Of a stretch of DNA of 64,000 bases, positions 33,506 to 41,912 are shown piece after piece. Positions within the stretch are counted from its first letter, which is position 1. The number at the start of each line of letters is the position of its first letter. The stretch spans positions 1,798,001 to 1,862,000 of the forward strand of contig NZ_CP059569.1 of NCBI RefSeq assembly GCF_014054985.1. The letters are read 5' to 3'. The notes below the pieces were generated by a model. The model had not been told where the DNA came from and did no database searches. It was given only the letters and a program-made list of their open reading frames with translations. The position numbers and the translations under genes are program-made. The DNA is from Kingella oralis. Its GTDB lineage: Bacteria; Pseudomonadota; Gammaproteobacteria; Burkholderiales; Neisseriaceae.

Positions 33506-34483
33506 TTAGCCTTTTATTGAACCGCCACGCCCCCGCAATCGTCTCCACACACCGGCAGCACCTTTACCTGCCATTCTCATAGAGGATTTTGCCGCACCGG
33601 CCGCTTGGCGACCCGCCAAACCCGGTAAGCCCGCCCCTGCACCTTCTAGGCTTGCGTCGCCTGTTAATGCGGTTGCCATCGCTGGAACTTTCCATGCGGC
33701 CAAGACAAACAAAATCGTCATCGCCGTAAAGAGAATGATTAAGCCCAAAGCCACACCGATTGCTTCCATATTGCTTGCCTGTGTGATGGCCATTTTGGCA
33801 TTGTCTATGTGTTCTTTGAATGTTTGGATTTCAATGCCCGCTAAAACGGACAACAAGCCTATGGTTAGAATGCTGTTTAGGCATTGGCCAATCCAGTTCA
33901 TGCCATATTGCCGCGTGCCGGGAAACAGCATCGCACCGATAAACATCGGACCGACCATCAAATTGAGTGCCAATACAATTTTGGCAATCACCCAATAAGC
34001 AAATACGACTGAAAGCAAAACGTTGGTGCAAAAACGCAACCAGCCCTCAATAGCCCATAAGGCTAGGATATTGCCCGCATCCGTTATATCTAAATCCATG
34101 CGTGCCAGGTTTAATTGCGCACCAATCACATCCATGGCGAGAGCGGCACTATCAAACATTTTTATATCCACACTTTTACCAAAGGCTTGGGACAGGGTTT
34201 CAGGCATATTGTAGATAATTTGGGCGAGCGAGTTATATTGAGACGCATTAAAGGCAAAGGCGATAATGATTAACCAACCCATCATGCGCTTACTCAAATC
34301 CACAACGTTTTCATCTAATCCCCTGTTGTATGCGTCTAGCGCGATAATGACAATGTACAAGCAAAAACCTGATGCAAACAAAGGGGAAACATTGGAAATG
34401 AACGTACCGACATTGTTAAACAACTCGGTGCCAAATTTCACCACAAAGGTATCAGTTAAATCTTGAAAAACAGAAGAAACCAT
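33506..34483 (-). CDS. virB6: VirB6 polytopic channel protein
   Basis: A 325-residue protein with at least five membrane helices (SPLFASGFCLYIVIIALDAY, MMGWLIIIAFAFNA, VLLSVVFAYWVIAKIVLAL, ILTIGLLSVLAGIEI, LGLIILFTAMTILFVLAAW). The TrbL/VirB6 motif is around LMVGPMFIGAMLFPGTRQYG. The C-terminus is Gly/Arg-rich. It forms the inner-membrane part of the DNA channel. Confidence 0.94.
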   Translation of the reverse strand: MVSSVFQDLTDTFVVKFGTELFNNVGTFISNVSPLFASGFCLYIVIIALDAYNRGLDENVVDLSKRMMGWLIIIAFAFNASQYNSLAQIIYNMPETLSQAFGKSVDIKMFDSAALAMDVIGAQLNLARMDLDITDAGNILALWAIEGWLRFCTNVLLSVVFAYWVIAKIVLALNLMVGPMFIGAMLFPGTRQYGMNWIGQCLNSILTIGLLSVLAGIEIQTFKEHIDNAKMAITQASNMEAIGVALGLIILFTAMTILFVLAAWKVPAMATALTGDASLEGAGAGLPGLAGRQAAGAAKSSMRMAGKGAAGVWRRLRGRGGSIKG

Positions 34484-34530
34484 GGGTTGCCTTTCTTGCA
34501 GAAAAGCCCCGTTTGCACGGGGCTGTATTT

Positions 34531-35175
34531 TTAGCAGCCGTGCGCGTCCACACCTGCTTGTTTGGCAATGCCGCAGTGCATCGCATTGCGCGCCTGCTCG
34601 CGTTGCGCTTCTTTTTGCATTTCTACCATCTTCAACATATTGGTTACGTTGGCTTGGTTTTGCGCGATGATGCCGTTTTCAATCGCAATGCGGTTCGCCA
34701 AATCTGCGGCTGCTTTGGCATCTTTGGTTTTATTCACTTCGCCTATCATTCTTTCAAGATTATCAAGGCGGTTTTTAGAGTCTTTCGCCGCTTTGCTCAT
34801 CATCTCAAACTGCTGCTCCATGGTTTTTTTGAAATTATTGGGGTCGTAACTCTTGGCAGAAGTGAGGTTTTTGAGGTCTTGCTTGGCAAAATCTGAATAA
34901 AACTCTTTCCATTCGCCATCAAACGCATCTTTAACTTGGGCTTTGATGCCGCCATAGTTGTTTTGGCTGGTAAGGGCTTTAACTTGATTTTTAAGTTGCT
35001 TGATGGATTCAGCCAGTTTTTCAACTTGCTGTCTGCCGTGCTCTACCTGTTGAAGGGCTTGCGTCAACACGGGAATATCGGTGGTAGGAATGCCGCCTGC
35101 CCATGCGCTGCCGCTCATCAGGCAGCCTGAAATCAAAGCGGCGCAAAGGGTTTTACGGATTAAGTTTGGTTTCAT
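34531..35175 (-). CDS. virB5: VirB5 minor pilus protein
   Basis: A 214-residue protein with a signal peptide (LCAALISGCLMSGSAWA) and the long helical bundle typical of VirB5 (VLTQALQQVEHGRQQVEKLA, KQLKNQVKALTSQNNYGG). It would sit at the pilus tip and contact recipients. A DUS lies within the signal-peptide coding region. Confidence 0.92.
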   Translation of the reverse strand: MKPNLIRKTLCAALISGCLMSGSAWAGGIPTTDIPVLTQALQQVEHGRQQVEKLAESIKQLKNQVKALTSQNNYGGIKAQVKDAFDGEWKEFYSDFAKQDLKNLTSAKSYDPNNFKKTMEQQFEMMSKAAKDSKNRLDNLERMIGEVNKTKDAKAAADLANRIAIENGIIAQNQANVTNMLKMVEMQKEAQREQARNAMHCGIAKQAGVDAHGC

Positions 35176-35258
35176 GGTAATACTCCAAAAAATGCCGCAG
35201 ATGCGGCGAACAAAAAAACCGCCTCAATCAACAAGGCGGCGGTGGTGGAAAAGGTGGT

Positions 35259-35735
35259 TTAGAGACGGCTGGTTTTGAGTTCCAGCTTGGACGCATCGTA
35301 TTTTTCAGCGCAAGAGGGGATGGTGGTTAGGGCTATCCACTCATCAGGGCCAATCATCGTAAAGTTGCCAATACTGCCCGCGCGTGCGCCGCTCTTGGTG
35401 TAGGTGGGGATGCTGTAAATAAAAGTGAAACTTTTGTTGGTTTTATTACGCACTTCGCCTGTTAAGCTCACCATGTCGCCGCCACTGGGTCGGCAACCAT
35501 CTTTGTACACTTCTAGCTGCATATTGCGGGTTTCAAATTGCGCGGTGCTTTTGTTGGCAAGGGCAATGGTGGTTTTATCACCCGAATGGTTGTTGGCGGT
35601 GCTGCTGGTACTGCTTGTTGCGCCATTGAGCGTGCCGAGTGCTTGGTTGGCACTTTCTAACGCCGTGTTGAGTTCGGCACAGGATGCGGTAAGCAGCGTG
35701 GCGAGCAGTAATGGGATAAGGTTTTTTGATTTCAT
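35259..35735 (-). CDS. Lipoprotein of unknown function in the virB block
   Basis: A 158-residue lipoprotein: MKSKNLIPLLLATLLTASCA has the lipobox TASC. A Ser/Thr/Asn-rich linker of about 30 residues leads to an Ig-like beta domain (NMQLEVYKDG, VSLTGEVRNKTNKSFTFIYS) similar to FxLYD-type modules. It lies between virB4 and virB5. It could be an entry-exclusion lipoprotein in the manner of Eex/TrbK, a typical neighbour of virB5; this is inferred. Confidence 0.65.
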   Translation of the reverse strand: MKSKNLIPLLLATLLTASCAELNTALESANQALGTLNGATSSTSSTANNHSGDKTTIALANKSTAQFETRNMQLEVYKDGCRPSGGDMVSLTGEVRNKTNKSFTFIYSIPTYTKSGARAGSIGNFTMIGPDEWIALTTIPSCAEKYDASKLELKTSRL

Positions 35736-35837
35736 GGGATGCTTTCGGTTAAGGTTGAATAAGATTTTCAGGCTGCCTCATACGACGTAGGCAGCCTGAA
35801 AATCATTTGCGGATTGAAAAACAACTTGGATAAGCGG

Positions 35838-38234
35838 CTAGAACACTGCGCGCCCCTTGGTTGCTGCCATGATGAAGGGTTGATACCAATCGCGCACATC
35901 ATCGCCATGCTCTGCCATGGTACGGTGCAAGAGTTCCACGTTGGCGGTATTGCCTGACAGCACAGCGATGGCTTCGTGCATACCGTGCAAATCCAGCTTG
36001 GCAAAGGCGGATTGCTTGGATTGTTTCACCAAGAAGGTGCGGCTTTCCAAGGGCAGTTTCACCAACTCTTCGTATTCCTTGCGCGAGATACCGCAGCGTT
36101 TATAGCTGTTTTCGTATTCCGCATCGGGGTTCGGCAGAAAAATTTTGGTGGGGGTTTGCTGCACAATCGCGGGGAAAATGCGGCTGTTAATCGCATCTTC
36201 GGGCGATTGCGAAACCAAAATCAACCAGCCTTTGCGTTTGCGGTCGGTTTTGAGGATTTTGAGCATCAATTCCTCGGTTTGGCTAAACCGCAGCGGCCAC
36301 CAAAACTCTTCAACAATGCTGGCCAAAAGCCCGTCTTGCTCCGCCACTTTATCCATCATCATATTGCGCAAATGGAACATATACGCCAATACAGGTGCGG
36401 TAGGCGGGTAGTCGTCTTTGAGAATATCGGTCAAATCAAAACCAACACGCCAAAAGTCGTTCGGGTCAAACAGGTTTGCCGGATTGTCCAAGCACCATGC
36501 AAAGCGTCCGTTTTCCGATTCACACCATTTAGCCAAGCGGTAATACAGGCAGTTATCATCGGCTAGCTTGGGTATCATTTGCAGCAGATGGCTGAACCGG
36601 CGCATTGACCAATCTAAATTCATGGTTGCATCCACCGCGTCTTGGATTTGTTTCTCTTCCGACGCGCTCAACCTGCCTGCTTCGTTTTGCCCGCAGATGC
36701 CCACCAGTGAATAAAGGAACTCACGGTTACTGGGTGTATCGGGCAATTGGAACGGATTAAGCCCTGTGGGCATCCCTGCTTCCAAGGCAAAGTAACTGCC
36801 GCCGATGGCGCGCATAAAGATTTCCATCCCCCTATCCAAATCCAACGCAAAAATATGCGGATTGAAACGTTCGGCAAAGGCAACCAAAGCACATTGCAAC
36901 GTGGTTTTACCTGCGCCCGTTGCACCTAAAAGCAGGGTATGCCCTGCGATTAAGTCGCCGATGTTGTCTTCTTTGGGGTTGGAAAAATGGAAGTTGAAGT
37001 CGTACACGGTTTTTGAAACCGTCTGTAAAGGAATGATGGCAGAACCATCACCCAAAGGATTGCCTGATTTTTTGCCGTGTGAATAGTTATGGATGCCAAA
37101 CGTGCACGCTAGGTTTTCCGTGGTCTTGGGAAAGGAGCGCGGACGGTCTTTGCTGCCCAACACTTGGCTGAACCATGTGGACGGCGCGGAATAGCCTGCT
37201 TTCATAAAACGATAGCCGCCTGAGTTCAAAAAGGCGGAATAGGCGCGCGCGCCGTTATCGGCCGCTTGGGCAGGCGTGTTGCCAAACACAACCAGCGTGG
37301 AGGAATAGTCGCCAAACATGATGTCGCCCGAAGTCAAACGCCCCATGCCGTCCACCAACTCTTCTTGCTGGCCGGTGGCGTGGTCATCCACCGATTGGAA
37401 GTTATGCAACTGGCGTTCTATTTTCTTTTGCATCTCGTAGGGGTTGATGAAAATCATGCTTTGCGTGAAGGTAAACTCGCAAGGCAGGGTGAGAATGCTG
37501 GTGAGAATTTTGGGTTTGGATAGACCAAAATCGCGCAAGTCATACAACAGGGCGTATTTTTTGCCGCCACTTTCGGGGCGAATCTCGCAAATATCCGTGC
37601 CAAAGTGCAAATTGGCGGCAGGAATGGTTTTGTAAGCTGATTGTGGCGTGAGCGGAATGTTTTCAGATTTGCCACTGATTAGCCCGCTCAAAAAACGATA
37701 CACATCGGAAAACGCCATTTCGTGTTGGTTTTGCCACGCACTCAACACTTCGGGTTCATACGGAGCGAGGGCACGCAGTAGCATTTGGATGTACTCTTCG
37801 CATTCTTTAACGCCTGCGTCCATATCGTTATTTTTAATCAGGAGCGATAAGTAAAAGTGGTTTTCGTAATAGTCTTCTTCACGAAAACGGCGTAGATAAT
37901 CTTGGCTAAACCGCTGGCAAAAAGCGGTGTTAAAGTGGTATTCACGGTCAAAATTGATGCGCTCGCGTTTGAGCGTTGTCCACACCGCGCCACGATTGCC
38001 AAGGCTTTTGCCTAGGCTGGTTAAAACGGCGCGCAGGTTGGCAAAATGGCTAAATAAATGGGTATCGTCCACACCGTCAAAGGGGATGCCATCCATGCGA
38101 ATCACAAAGCCATAATGCCCTGTTTCGTAGAACACTACTTCATTGGTAACGTGTTGGCAGATTTTTGGCATGAAGTCGGCGGAGCTTGCCGTTTGATTGA
38201 GTGTTTTGCTCCAATAGTCGCTGGTAATTTTCAT
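35838..38234 (-). CDS. virB4: VirB4 secretion ATPase
   Basis: A 798-residue AAA-type ATPase. Walker A is LLLGATGAGKTTLQ roughly midway, Walker B is LLASIVEEFWWPL, and the motif LILVSQSPEDAINS follows. It energises pilus biogenesis and substrate passage. The start overlaps the virB3 3' end by 95 bp, in another frame. Confidence 0.96.
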   Translation of the reverse strand: MKITSDYWSKTLNQTASSADFMPKICQHVTNEVVFYETGHYGFVIRMDGIPFDGVDDTHLFSHFANLRAVLTSLGKSLGNRGAVWTTLKRERINFDREYHFNTAFCQRFSQDYLRRFREEDYYENHFYLSLLIKNNDMDAGVKECEEYIQMLLRALAPYEPEVLSAWQNQHEMAFSDVYRFLSGLISGKSENIPLTPQSAYKTIPAANLHFGTDICEIRPESGGKKYALLYDLRDFGLSKPKILTSILTLPCEFTFTQSMIFINPYEMQKKIERQLHNFQSVDDHATGQQEELVDGMGRLTSGDIMFGDYSSTLVVFGNTPAQAADNGARAYSAFLNSGGYRFMKAGYSAPSTWFSQVLGSKDRPRSFPKTTENLACTFGIHNYSHGKKSGNPLGDGSAIIPLQTVSKTVYDFNFHFSNPKEDNIGDLIAGHTLLLGATGAGKTTLQCALVAFAERFNPHIFALDLDRGMEIFMRAIGGSYFALEAGMPTGLNPFQLPDTPSNREFLYSLVGICGQNEAGRLSASEEKQIQDAVDATMNLDWSMRRFSHLLQMIPKLADDNCLYYRLAKWCESENGRFAWCLDNPANLFDPNDFWRVGFDLTDILKDDYPPTAPVLAYMFHLRNMMMDKVAEQDGLLASIVEEFWWPLRFSQTEELMLKILKTDRKRKGWLILVSQSPEDAINSRIFPAIVQQTPTKIFLPNPDAEYENSYKRCGISRKEYEELVKLPLESRTFLVKQSKQSAFAKLDLHGMHEAIAVLSGNTANVELLHRTMAEHGDDVRDWYQPFIMAATKGRAVF

Positions 38235-38589
38235 AGTCTTCTCTGTGTCGTCCGTATTTGCCTGCGTGTAGAGTGAAAGTGCCTAAACGTGCGCCCGATA
38301 AAATTCTGCGTAAAAGCCACTTGGCTTCTAAGGCGTAGATTCTGATGGCTTGGTCGTCGTTTTCGCTGATGGTTTTTAAGCCGAAGTAGATTGGAAGAAT
38401 CAACCCCACAATGAGCAAGGCAGAACTGCCTATAAATTGCTGGGCTATCATGCCGATAAACATCAAGATGAAAAAACAAATGATGAGCGGCATAAGCGGC
38501 GCGCCTGCCAGCATGGCGGGGCGATTCATCCCGTTGTAAGTGGGATATTCAGTGTGAATGTCTTCTTGGTAGTCTGGCATGGTTTTCAT
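38140..38589 (-). CDS. virB3: VirB3 membrane protein
   Basis: A 149-residue protein with the start PTYNGMNRPAMLAGAPLMPL and two adjacent membrane helices (IICFFILMFIGMIAQQFI, SALLIVGLILPIYFGL), as in VirB3. The family core ends near residue 115; the last 35 residues overlap virB4. The overlap implies tight translational coupling. Confidence 0.92.
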   Translation of the reverse strand: MKTMPDYQEDIHTEYPTYNGMNRPAMLAGAPLMPLIICFFILMFIGMIAQQFIGSSALLIVGLILPIYFGLKTISENDDQAIRIYALEAKWLLRRILSGARLGTFTLHAGKYGRHREDYENYQRLLEQNTQSNGKLRRLHAKNLPTRYQ

Positions 38590-38653
38590 CCTTGTTTTCA
38601 GGCTGCTTTATCCTGTAAACGAATAGGCAGCCTGAAAAGTATTTCAGGGTTAA

Positions 38654-39022
38654 TTAACTGAATTTCATTTTGCCGCCTTCGGTGAACAAATAAGTGCCAA
38701 AGGCTATGGCCGCACCAGCGCCAAGAATCCACAAGCAAGTACCCAACACATCCATCCAGTCTTTTTTACGGCTCGCACCTTGTACCATTTGCCAAATCAG
38801 TAGAACCGTACACACGATGCCTACTATGGTGTAAATGCCATCGCGGATGTTTTCTACAATTTTGTTGGCTTGGTCAAACCCACCTGCCGCCATCGCTGCT
38901 TGTGCACCAAACACCAAAACAGCAGCCAACGCCACTTGTTTCATGTTGATGCGTGCCCATTGTTGCTTTGCTTCTTGCTGGCTATTGAGGCACATCAACA
39001 TCAGCCGTTCTTTTAAATTCAT
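38654..39022 (-). CDS. virB2: VirB2 major pilin
   Basis: A 122-residue prepilin. A long signal (about 1-45, ending VFGAQAAMAAGG) is followed by two helices: IRDGIYTIVGIVCTVLLIWQ and MDVLGTCLWILGAGAAIAFG. The mature pilin would be about 77 residues and may be inserted with a short loop between the helices. It is next to virB1 and virB3. Confidence 0.92.
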   Translation of the reverse strand: MNLKERLMLMCLNSQQEAKQQWARINMKQVALAAVLVFGAQAAMAAGGFDQANKIVENIRDGIYTIVGIVCTVLLIWQMVQGASRKKDWMDVLGTCLWILGAGAAIAFGTYLFTEGGKMKFS

Positions 39023-39186
39023 GTTACAAACTCCAAAAAATAAACAAAAAAAAATGCCACCCTTTCACTACTAGGGCAGCCTGAAAACAGCTTTACATCG
39101 CGCAAACAGCCAGCAATGCAAAACCGACCAAAGCCATACCCCGCTGATTTCAGAAAACATCAACGGGGCACGGCATCAGTTACGAA

Positions 39187-39222
39187 AAAAGCCACGTTTA
39201 GTTAGGGCTAACGTGGCTTTTG
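39187..39222 (-). terminator. Hairpin between virB1 and virB2
   Basis: AAAAGCCACGTTAG / CTAAACGTGGCTTTTTT reads as a rho-independent terminator in the leftward direction, 30 bp beyond virB1. It would reduce read-through from virB1 into virB2, so the pilin may have its own promoter. Confidence 0.75.
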
Positions 39223-39250
39223 AATGGTTGAAAAAGAAAGGAAAACGAGA

Positions 39251-40105
39251 CTAGAACTCGCCGAATACGTCCCATGCGGCGCGTGGTTTGGCAGGCTGGG
39301 TTTCTACGTTTGGTTGTGCGGGGGCATCATCGTATGACGGGATTTCAGGCTGCCGCAGTTCTGGCTGATAGGCGACTGCGCGAACCGCTTTGACTGCCTG
39401 TGCGTTGGCAGGTGGTGTGCGGTTAAAGTAAACCGACGGGGTAACGGGAACAGAATTGGTTTTGCCGGCTCTGCCGGACGCAGCCAATGGCGCAGTTGGA
39501 TTAATAGCCGGCACGTTGTATGCCAACAGTTGATGCTGGTTGTTTTCACGGGCGGCATTGAGAATTTTAACCACATAGGGCGGTTGCCCTTTGAAATCTG
39601 CTTTAAAGCCCGTACCAAAATTTCCGCTGTAATAACAGCTAAACGCTTTTTGCAGATGAGCCTGTGTTGCCCCACCCGCGCGCTTAAAGCACTCTTGCAA
39701 AATGGCTGCCCCGGTGGCGACGTTTTTGCAGGGATGGAACACGGTTTCATAGTTCAAACCAAAATGTGCCAAGTTTTTCTTGTTGATTTGCATCAGCCCC
39801 ATGCTGAAATTGCGTCCTTCCCGATGCAGCTTGTTGGCGGCGGCAACGGCTTCGCCCAACGTTTCAGGCTGCTTTTTAAGCGCGCCGCCGACTACACCAA
39901 TTACAAAAGGGTTAAATTTGCTCTCCACCCGCGCCACCGCTTGCAAGGTATCGGGATGTACCGTGCTGCCGCATTGCTCGGCTAGCTGGTTAAACGAAAC
40001 CCGCTGCGATGAGGCAGCGGGTTTGAGTGAGCGGGGTGTTTGAGCAGCCATTGTTTGAAAAGGCAAAGCGGTTGCCAGCAAAAGGGCAATGGTTTTTTTA
40101 AACAT
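39251..40105 (-). CDS. virB1: VirB1 lytic transglycosylase
   Basis: A 284-residue protein from the ATG at 40105 (AGGA in place) with a signal peptide (IALLLATALPFQTMA). The SLT domain has catalytic Glu61 in ARVESKFNPFVIG, then MGLMQINKKN and ILQECFKRAGG. It opens the peptidoglycan for the transfer channel. The C-terminal tail (about 200-284) is Pro/Ala-rich and may contact VirB4 or VirB9. It is the first gene of the virB block at the right end of the ICE. Confidence 0.94.
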   Translation of the reverse strand: MFKKTIALLLATALPFQTMAAQTPRSLKPAASSQRVSFNQLAEQCGSTVHPDTLQAVARVESKFNPFVIGVVGGALKKQPETLGEAVAAANKLHREGRNFSMGLMQINKKNLAHFGLNYETVFHPCKNVATGAAILQECFKRAGGATQAHLQKAFSCYYSGNFGTGFKADFKGQPPYVVKILNAARENNQHQLLAYNVPAINPTAPLAASGRAGKTNSVPVTPSVYFNRTPPANAQAVKAVRAVAYQPELRQPEIPSYDDAPAQPNVETQPAKPRAAWDVFGEF

Positions 40106-40285
40106 AATGAATCCTCGCAAAAAACAAAAACGAAAAAATCCACAAAAATCCGTGTAGATGTTTGCGTTTTGGCTCTTTTGCGCGTGTGTCCAATTTGTGC
40201 CTGAATGTGGCTGAATTAGACTGTTTTAGACTGTATTGTGCAGGTATTGACTCTTTAATAATCAATTAGTTAAAAATATAGTTCG
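40106..40285. promoter_or_regulatory. Right-end region: probable virB promoter and integrase arm sites
   Basis: No gene in about 180 bp. It must hold the leftward virB promoter. It contains a tandem TAGACTGTTTTAGACTGT (40217-40234) and TGTGTCCAATTTGTGCC (40185-40201), nearly repeated at the left end of the element (5570-5587). These may be integrase arm sites. Confidence 0.45.
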
Positions 40286-40331
40286 GGACTGTTAATCCGC
40301 AGGTCGCTGGTTCGAGCCCAGCTCGGGGAGC
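40286..40331 (+). repeat. attR: 46-bp copy of the tRNA-Asn 3' end
   Basis: Identical to 5454-5499. The upstream half of the tRNA is missing, so this copy is not a functional tRNA gene. Confidence 0.95.
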
Positions 40332-40332
40332 T

Positions 40333-40366
40333 AAAAAAGCCAAGTTTTTCGGAACTTGGCTTTTTG
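40333..40366 (+). terminator. Ancestral tRNA-Asn terminator
   Basis: AAAAAAGCCAAGTT / AACTTGGCTTTTT with a TTTCGG loop lies 2 bp beyond attR. It would have ended the tRNA transcript before the ICE inserted. Confidence 0.8.
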
Positions 40367-40396
40367 CTTGTCTTCACGCAAGACAAACGCGCAAAA

Positions 40397-40434
40397 CAAA
40401 ACACCGTTCCATCAGGAAACGGTGTTTTTCACAT
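40397..40434 (-). terminator. Terminator of 6S RNA
   Basis: On the minus strand, AAAACACCGTTTCC / GGAACGGTGTTTTGTTTTG follows the closing stem of 6S RNA. Confidence 0.85.
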
Positions 40435-40610
40435 GGAACCCCGCGAATGCCGTTTCGGCTGAGTCCGCTTGAACCTTGTACACAAGGTGGTCATCTCGGG
40501 TAACTTCGGGTGCAATCTAACAAGAGACCGCTCGCGCCTGTTACAACTCCCGACAACCGAGCAAACTTTATTGGTTCAAGGAAATGTGTGCCATTACGAG
40601 CACCGCAGGG
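40435..40610 (-). ncRNA. ssrS: 6S RNA
   Basis: About 175 nt lie immediately downstream of zapA, where 6S RNA is found in many proteobacteria. The ends pair (CCCTGCG at 40610-40604 with CGCGGGG at 40445-40439). The 3' arm includes ACCTTGTGTACAAGGTTCAA, like the conserved 6S arm. 6S RNA binds sigma-70 RNA polymerase in stationary phase. The exact ends are inferred. Confidence 0.82.
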
Positions 40611-40623
40611 AAATTTAACGGGT

Positions 40624-40926
40624 TCAACTTTTGCTCAGCGTTTCGTCGCAAAGCTTGATGAGTGATTGGATTTTACGTTCATACTCTTGGCTTGGCAAGG
40701 CTTCTTGTTCATATTTATTCGCTATTTTGAGCAAATCGTGCGAAAGATTGAGCGCCGCCATAATCACCACTTTTTCGGTTTCCATGCTCTGGCTGGCTCC
40801 TTGGATGGCGGTGATTTTTTGGTTCAACATCTCCACCGCTTTATACAAGGTTTCGCGCTCGCTGTTGGGGGTGCCAATGGTAAATTGGCGGTTGAGAATT
40901 TCAACGCTGATTTGTTCAATGCTCAT
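40624..40926 (-). CDS. zapA: Cell-division protein ZapA
   Basis: A 100-residue ZapA. The N-terminal beta part (ISVEILNRQFTIGTPNSERE) leads to a helix pair (LNQKITAIQGASQSMETEKV, then MAALNLSHDLLKI). ZapA bundles FtsZ filaments at midcell. Its start overlaps the stop of the coiled-coil gene by 4 bp, so the two are coupled; 6S RNA follows. Confidence 0.95.
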   Translation of the reverse strand: MSIEQISVEILNRQFTIGTPNSERETLYKAVEMLNQKITAIQGASQSMETEKVVIMAALNLSHDLLKIANKYEQEALPSQEYERKIQSLIKLCDETLSKS

Positions 40927-41846
40927 GGGATGGTTTCCTCGTGATTGTTTTCAAGCGCGGGCAGACGGTCTAGCAAAGCGCGAATTTTGTTGGCATTTTC
41001 TTGCAAGAGCGCGCGATAGGCATGGTTTTGCGTGATAAGTTGTTCCACTTGCTGTTGCAATTGGGTGTTTTCGTTTTCCAAATGTTCTTTTTGTTGGTTA
41101 AACATTTGGTTGAGCTCGTTTAGGCTTTTTTCGTGTTGCTCGGTTTGCAGGGCAAATTCCATGCGGAAGCGCTCGGCTTCTTGCGCCAACTGAGTGGCAA
41201 GGGCTTCTTTTTCGGCGTTTACGCTATCTAACAGGGATTTTTCTTGCGTTTGCCATTCGGATTTGGCATCGGTGAGCGAGGCGCGCAGTTGTGCGGTTTC
41301 GTTGTCGTATTGCGCGATTCGGTGTTCGGCTTCGCTCAGCTGCGCTTGCAATTCTGCTAGCTGCTCGGTTAATTCGGCATTGCTTTTTTGCGCTTCGCTG
41401 GCTTGTTGTTTTTGCGAGGTTAATTCTTGGCGCAAAACCAATGCGCTGTCTTCGGCGGATTGCAGTTGTTCTTGCAATTCTTGGATTTTATCGCCGTGTT
41501 GCTCTTGCTCGGTAAAGCGCTCTTGCCAGTTTTTTTCTTTGTTTTGAATGGTGTTTTGCAAAAAGGAGATTTGATCGCGCAGGTTGATGCGCTCGGTTTC
41601 CAAGAGTTTGATTTGTTGTTCTTGGAATTGCAGTTTGTGGTTGAGCTCTTCGTCGTTGGCGGTGTTGGCTTTGTTTACGGCGGCGGCGAGTTGCTCTTCC
41701 CAATGCAAAACTTGGGCATCGTATTCTCTGCGTTCAACCACGAGCTTGGCTTTGAGCTTTTGGTTGTCTTCGTAAAGATAGTGTAGTTTGCTGGCGAGAG
41801 CTTTGATTTTGGATTCTAGGGTGTCTAGTTCTTTTAATGTGTTCAT
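40923..41846 (-). CDS. Coiled-coil protein coupled to zapA
   Basis: A 307-residue protein, almost entirely predicted coiled coil (Glu/Gln/Leu heptads from residue 5 to about 285), starting MNTLKELDTLESKIKALASK. No membrane segment. The 4-bp overlap with zapA suggests a cell-division role, perhaps ZapB-like at larger size; this is an inference from position. Proteins of this sort precede zapA in Neisseriaceae. Confidence 0.75.
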   Translation of the reverse strand: MNTLKELDTLESKIKALASKLHYLYEDNQKLKAKLVVERREYDAQVLHWEEQLAAAVNKANTANDEELNHKLQFQEQQIKLLETERINLRDQISFLQNTIQNKEKNWQERFTEQEQHGDKIQELQEQLQSAEDSALVLRQELTSQKQQASEAQKSNAELTEQLAELQAQLSEAEHRIAQYDNETAQLRASLTDAKSEWQTQEKSLLDSVNAEKEALATQLAQEAERFRMEFALQTEQHEKSLNELNQMFNQQKEHLENENTQLQQQVEQLITQNHAYRALLQENANKIRALLDRLPALENNHEETIP

Positions 41847-41912
41847 GGGCTTTCCAAAGAATTGTGCGGATGGTGTTTTTCAGGCTGCCTCAATTGTGTT
41901 TAGGCTGATGTG

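Larger units (their letters stand above)
5454..40331. mobile_element. Integrative and conjugative element in tRNA-Asn, VirB-type
   Basis: The element is flanked by perfect 46-bp copies of the tRNA-Asn 3' end (5454-5499 and 40286-40331), giving a unit of 34,832 bp. It carries a tyrosine integrase next to the tRNA, a candidate IncP-like oriT, a MOBP relaxase, MobC, a primase-like protein, VirD4, SSB and a complete virB1-virB11 set. It also has two toxin-antitoxin systems and a phage-type repressor. All transfer genes look intact, so it is probably self-transmissible. It differs from the gonococcal genetic island, which uses an F-type system and a dif site. I do not recognise a named element. 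Confidence 0.93.

Noticed and set aside
40286..40331. Second tRNA-Asn gene
   Set aside because: Only the 3' 46 bases are present; the D arm and the 5' acceptor strand are missing, so it is attR.
5454..40331. Gonococcal genetic island
   Set aside because: That island uses an F-type secretion system and dif-site integration; here there is a VirB-type system, an integrase and a tRNA site.
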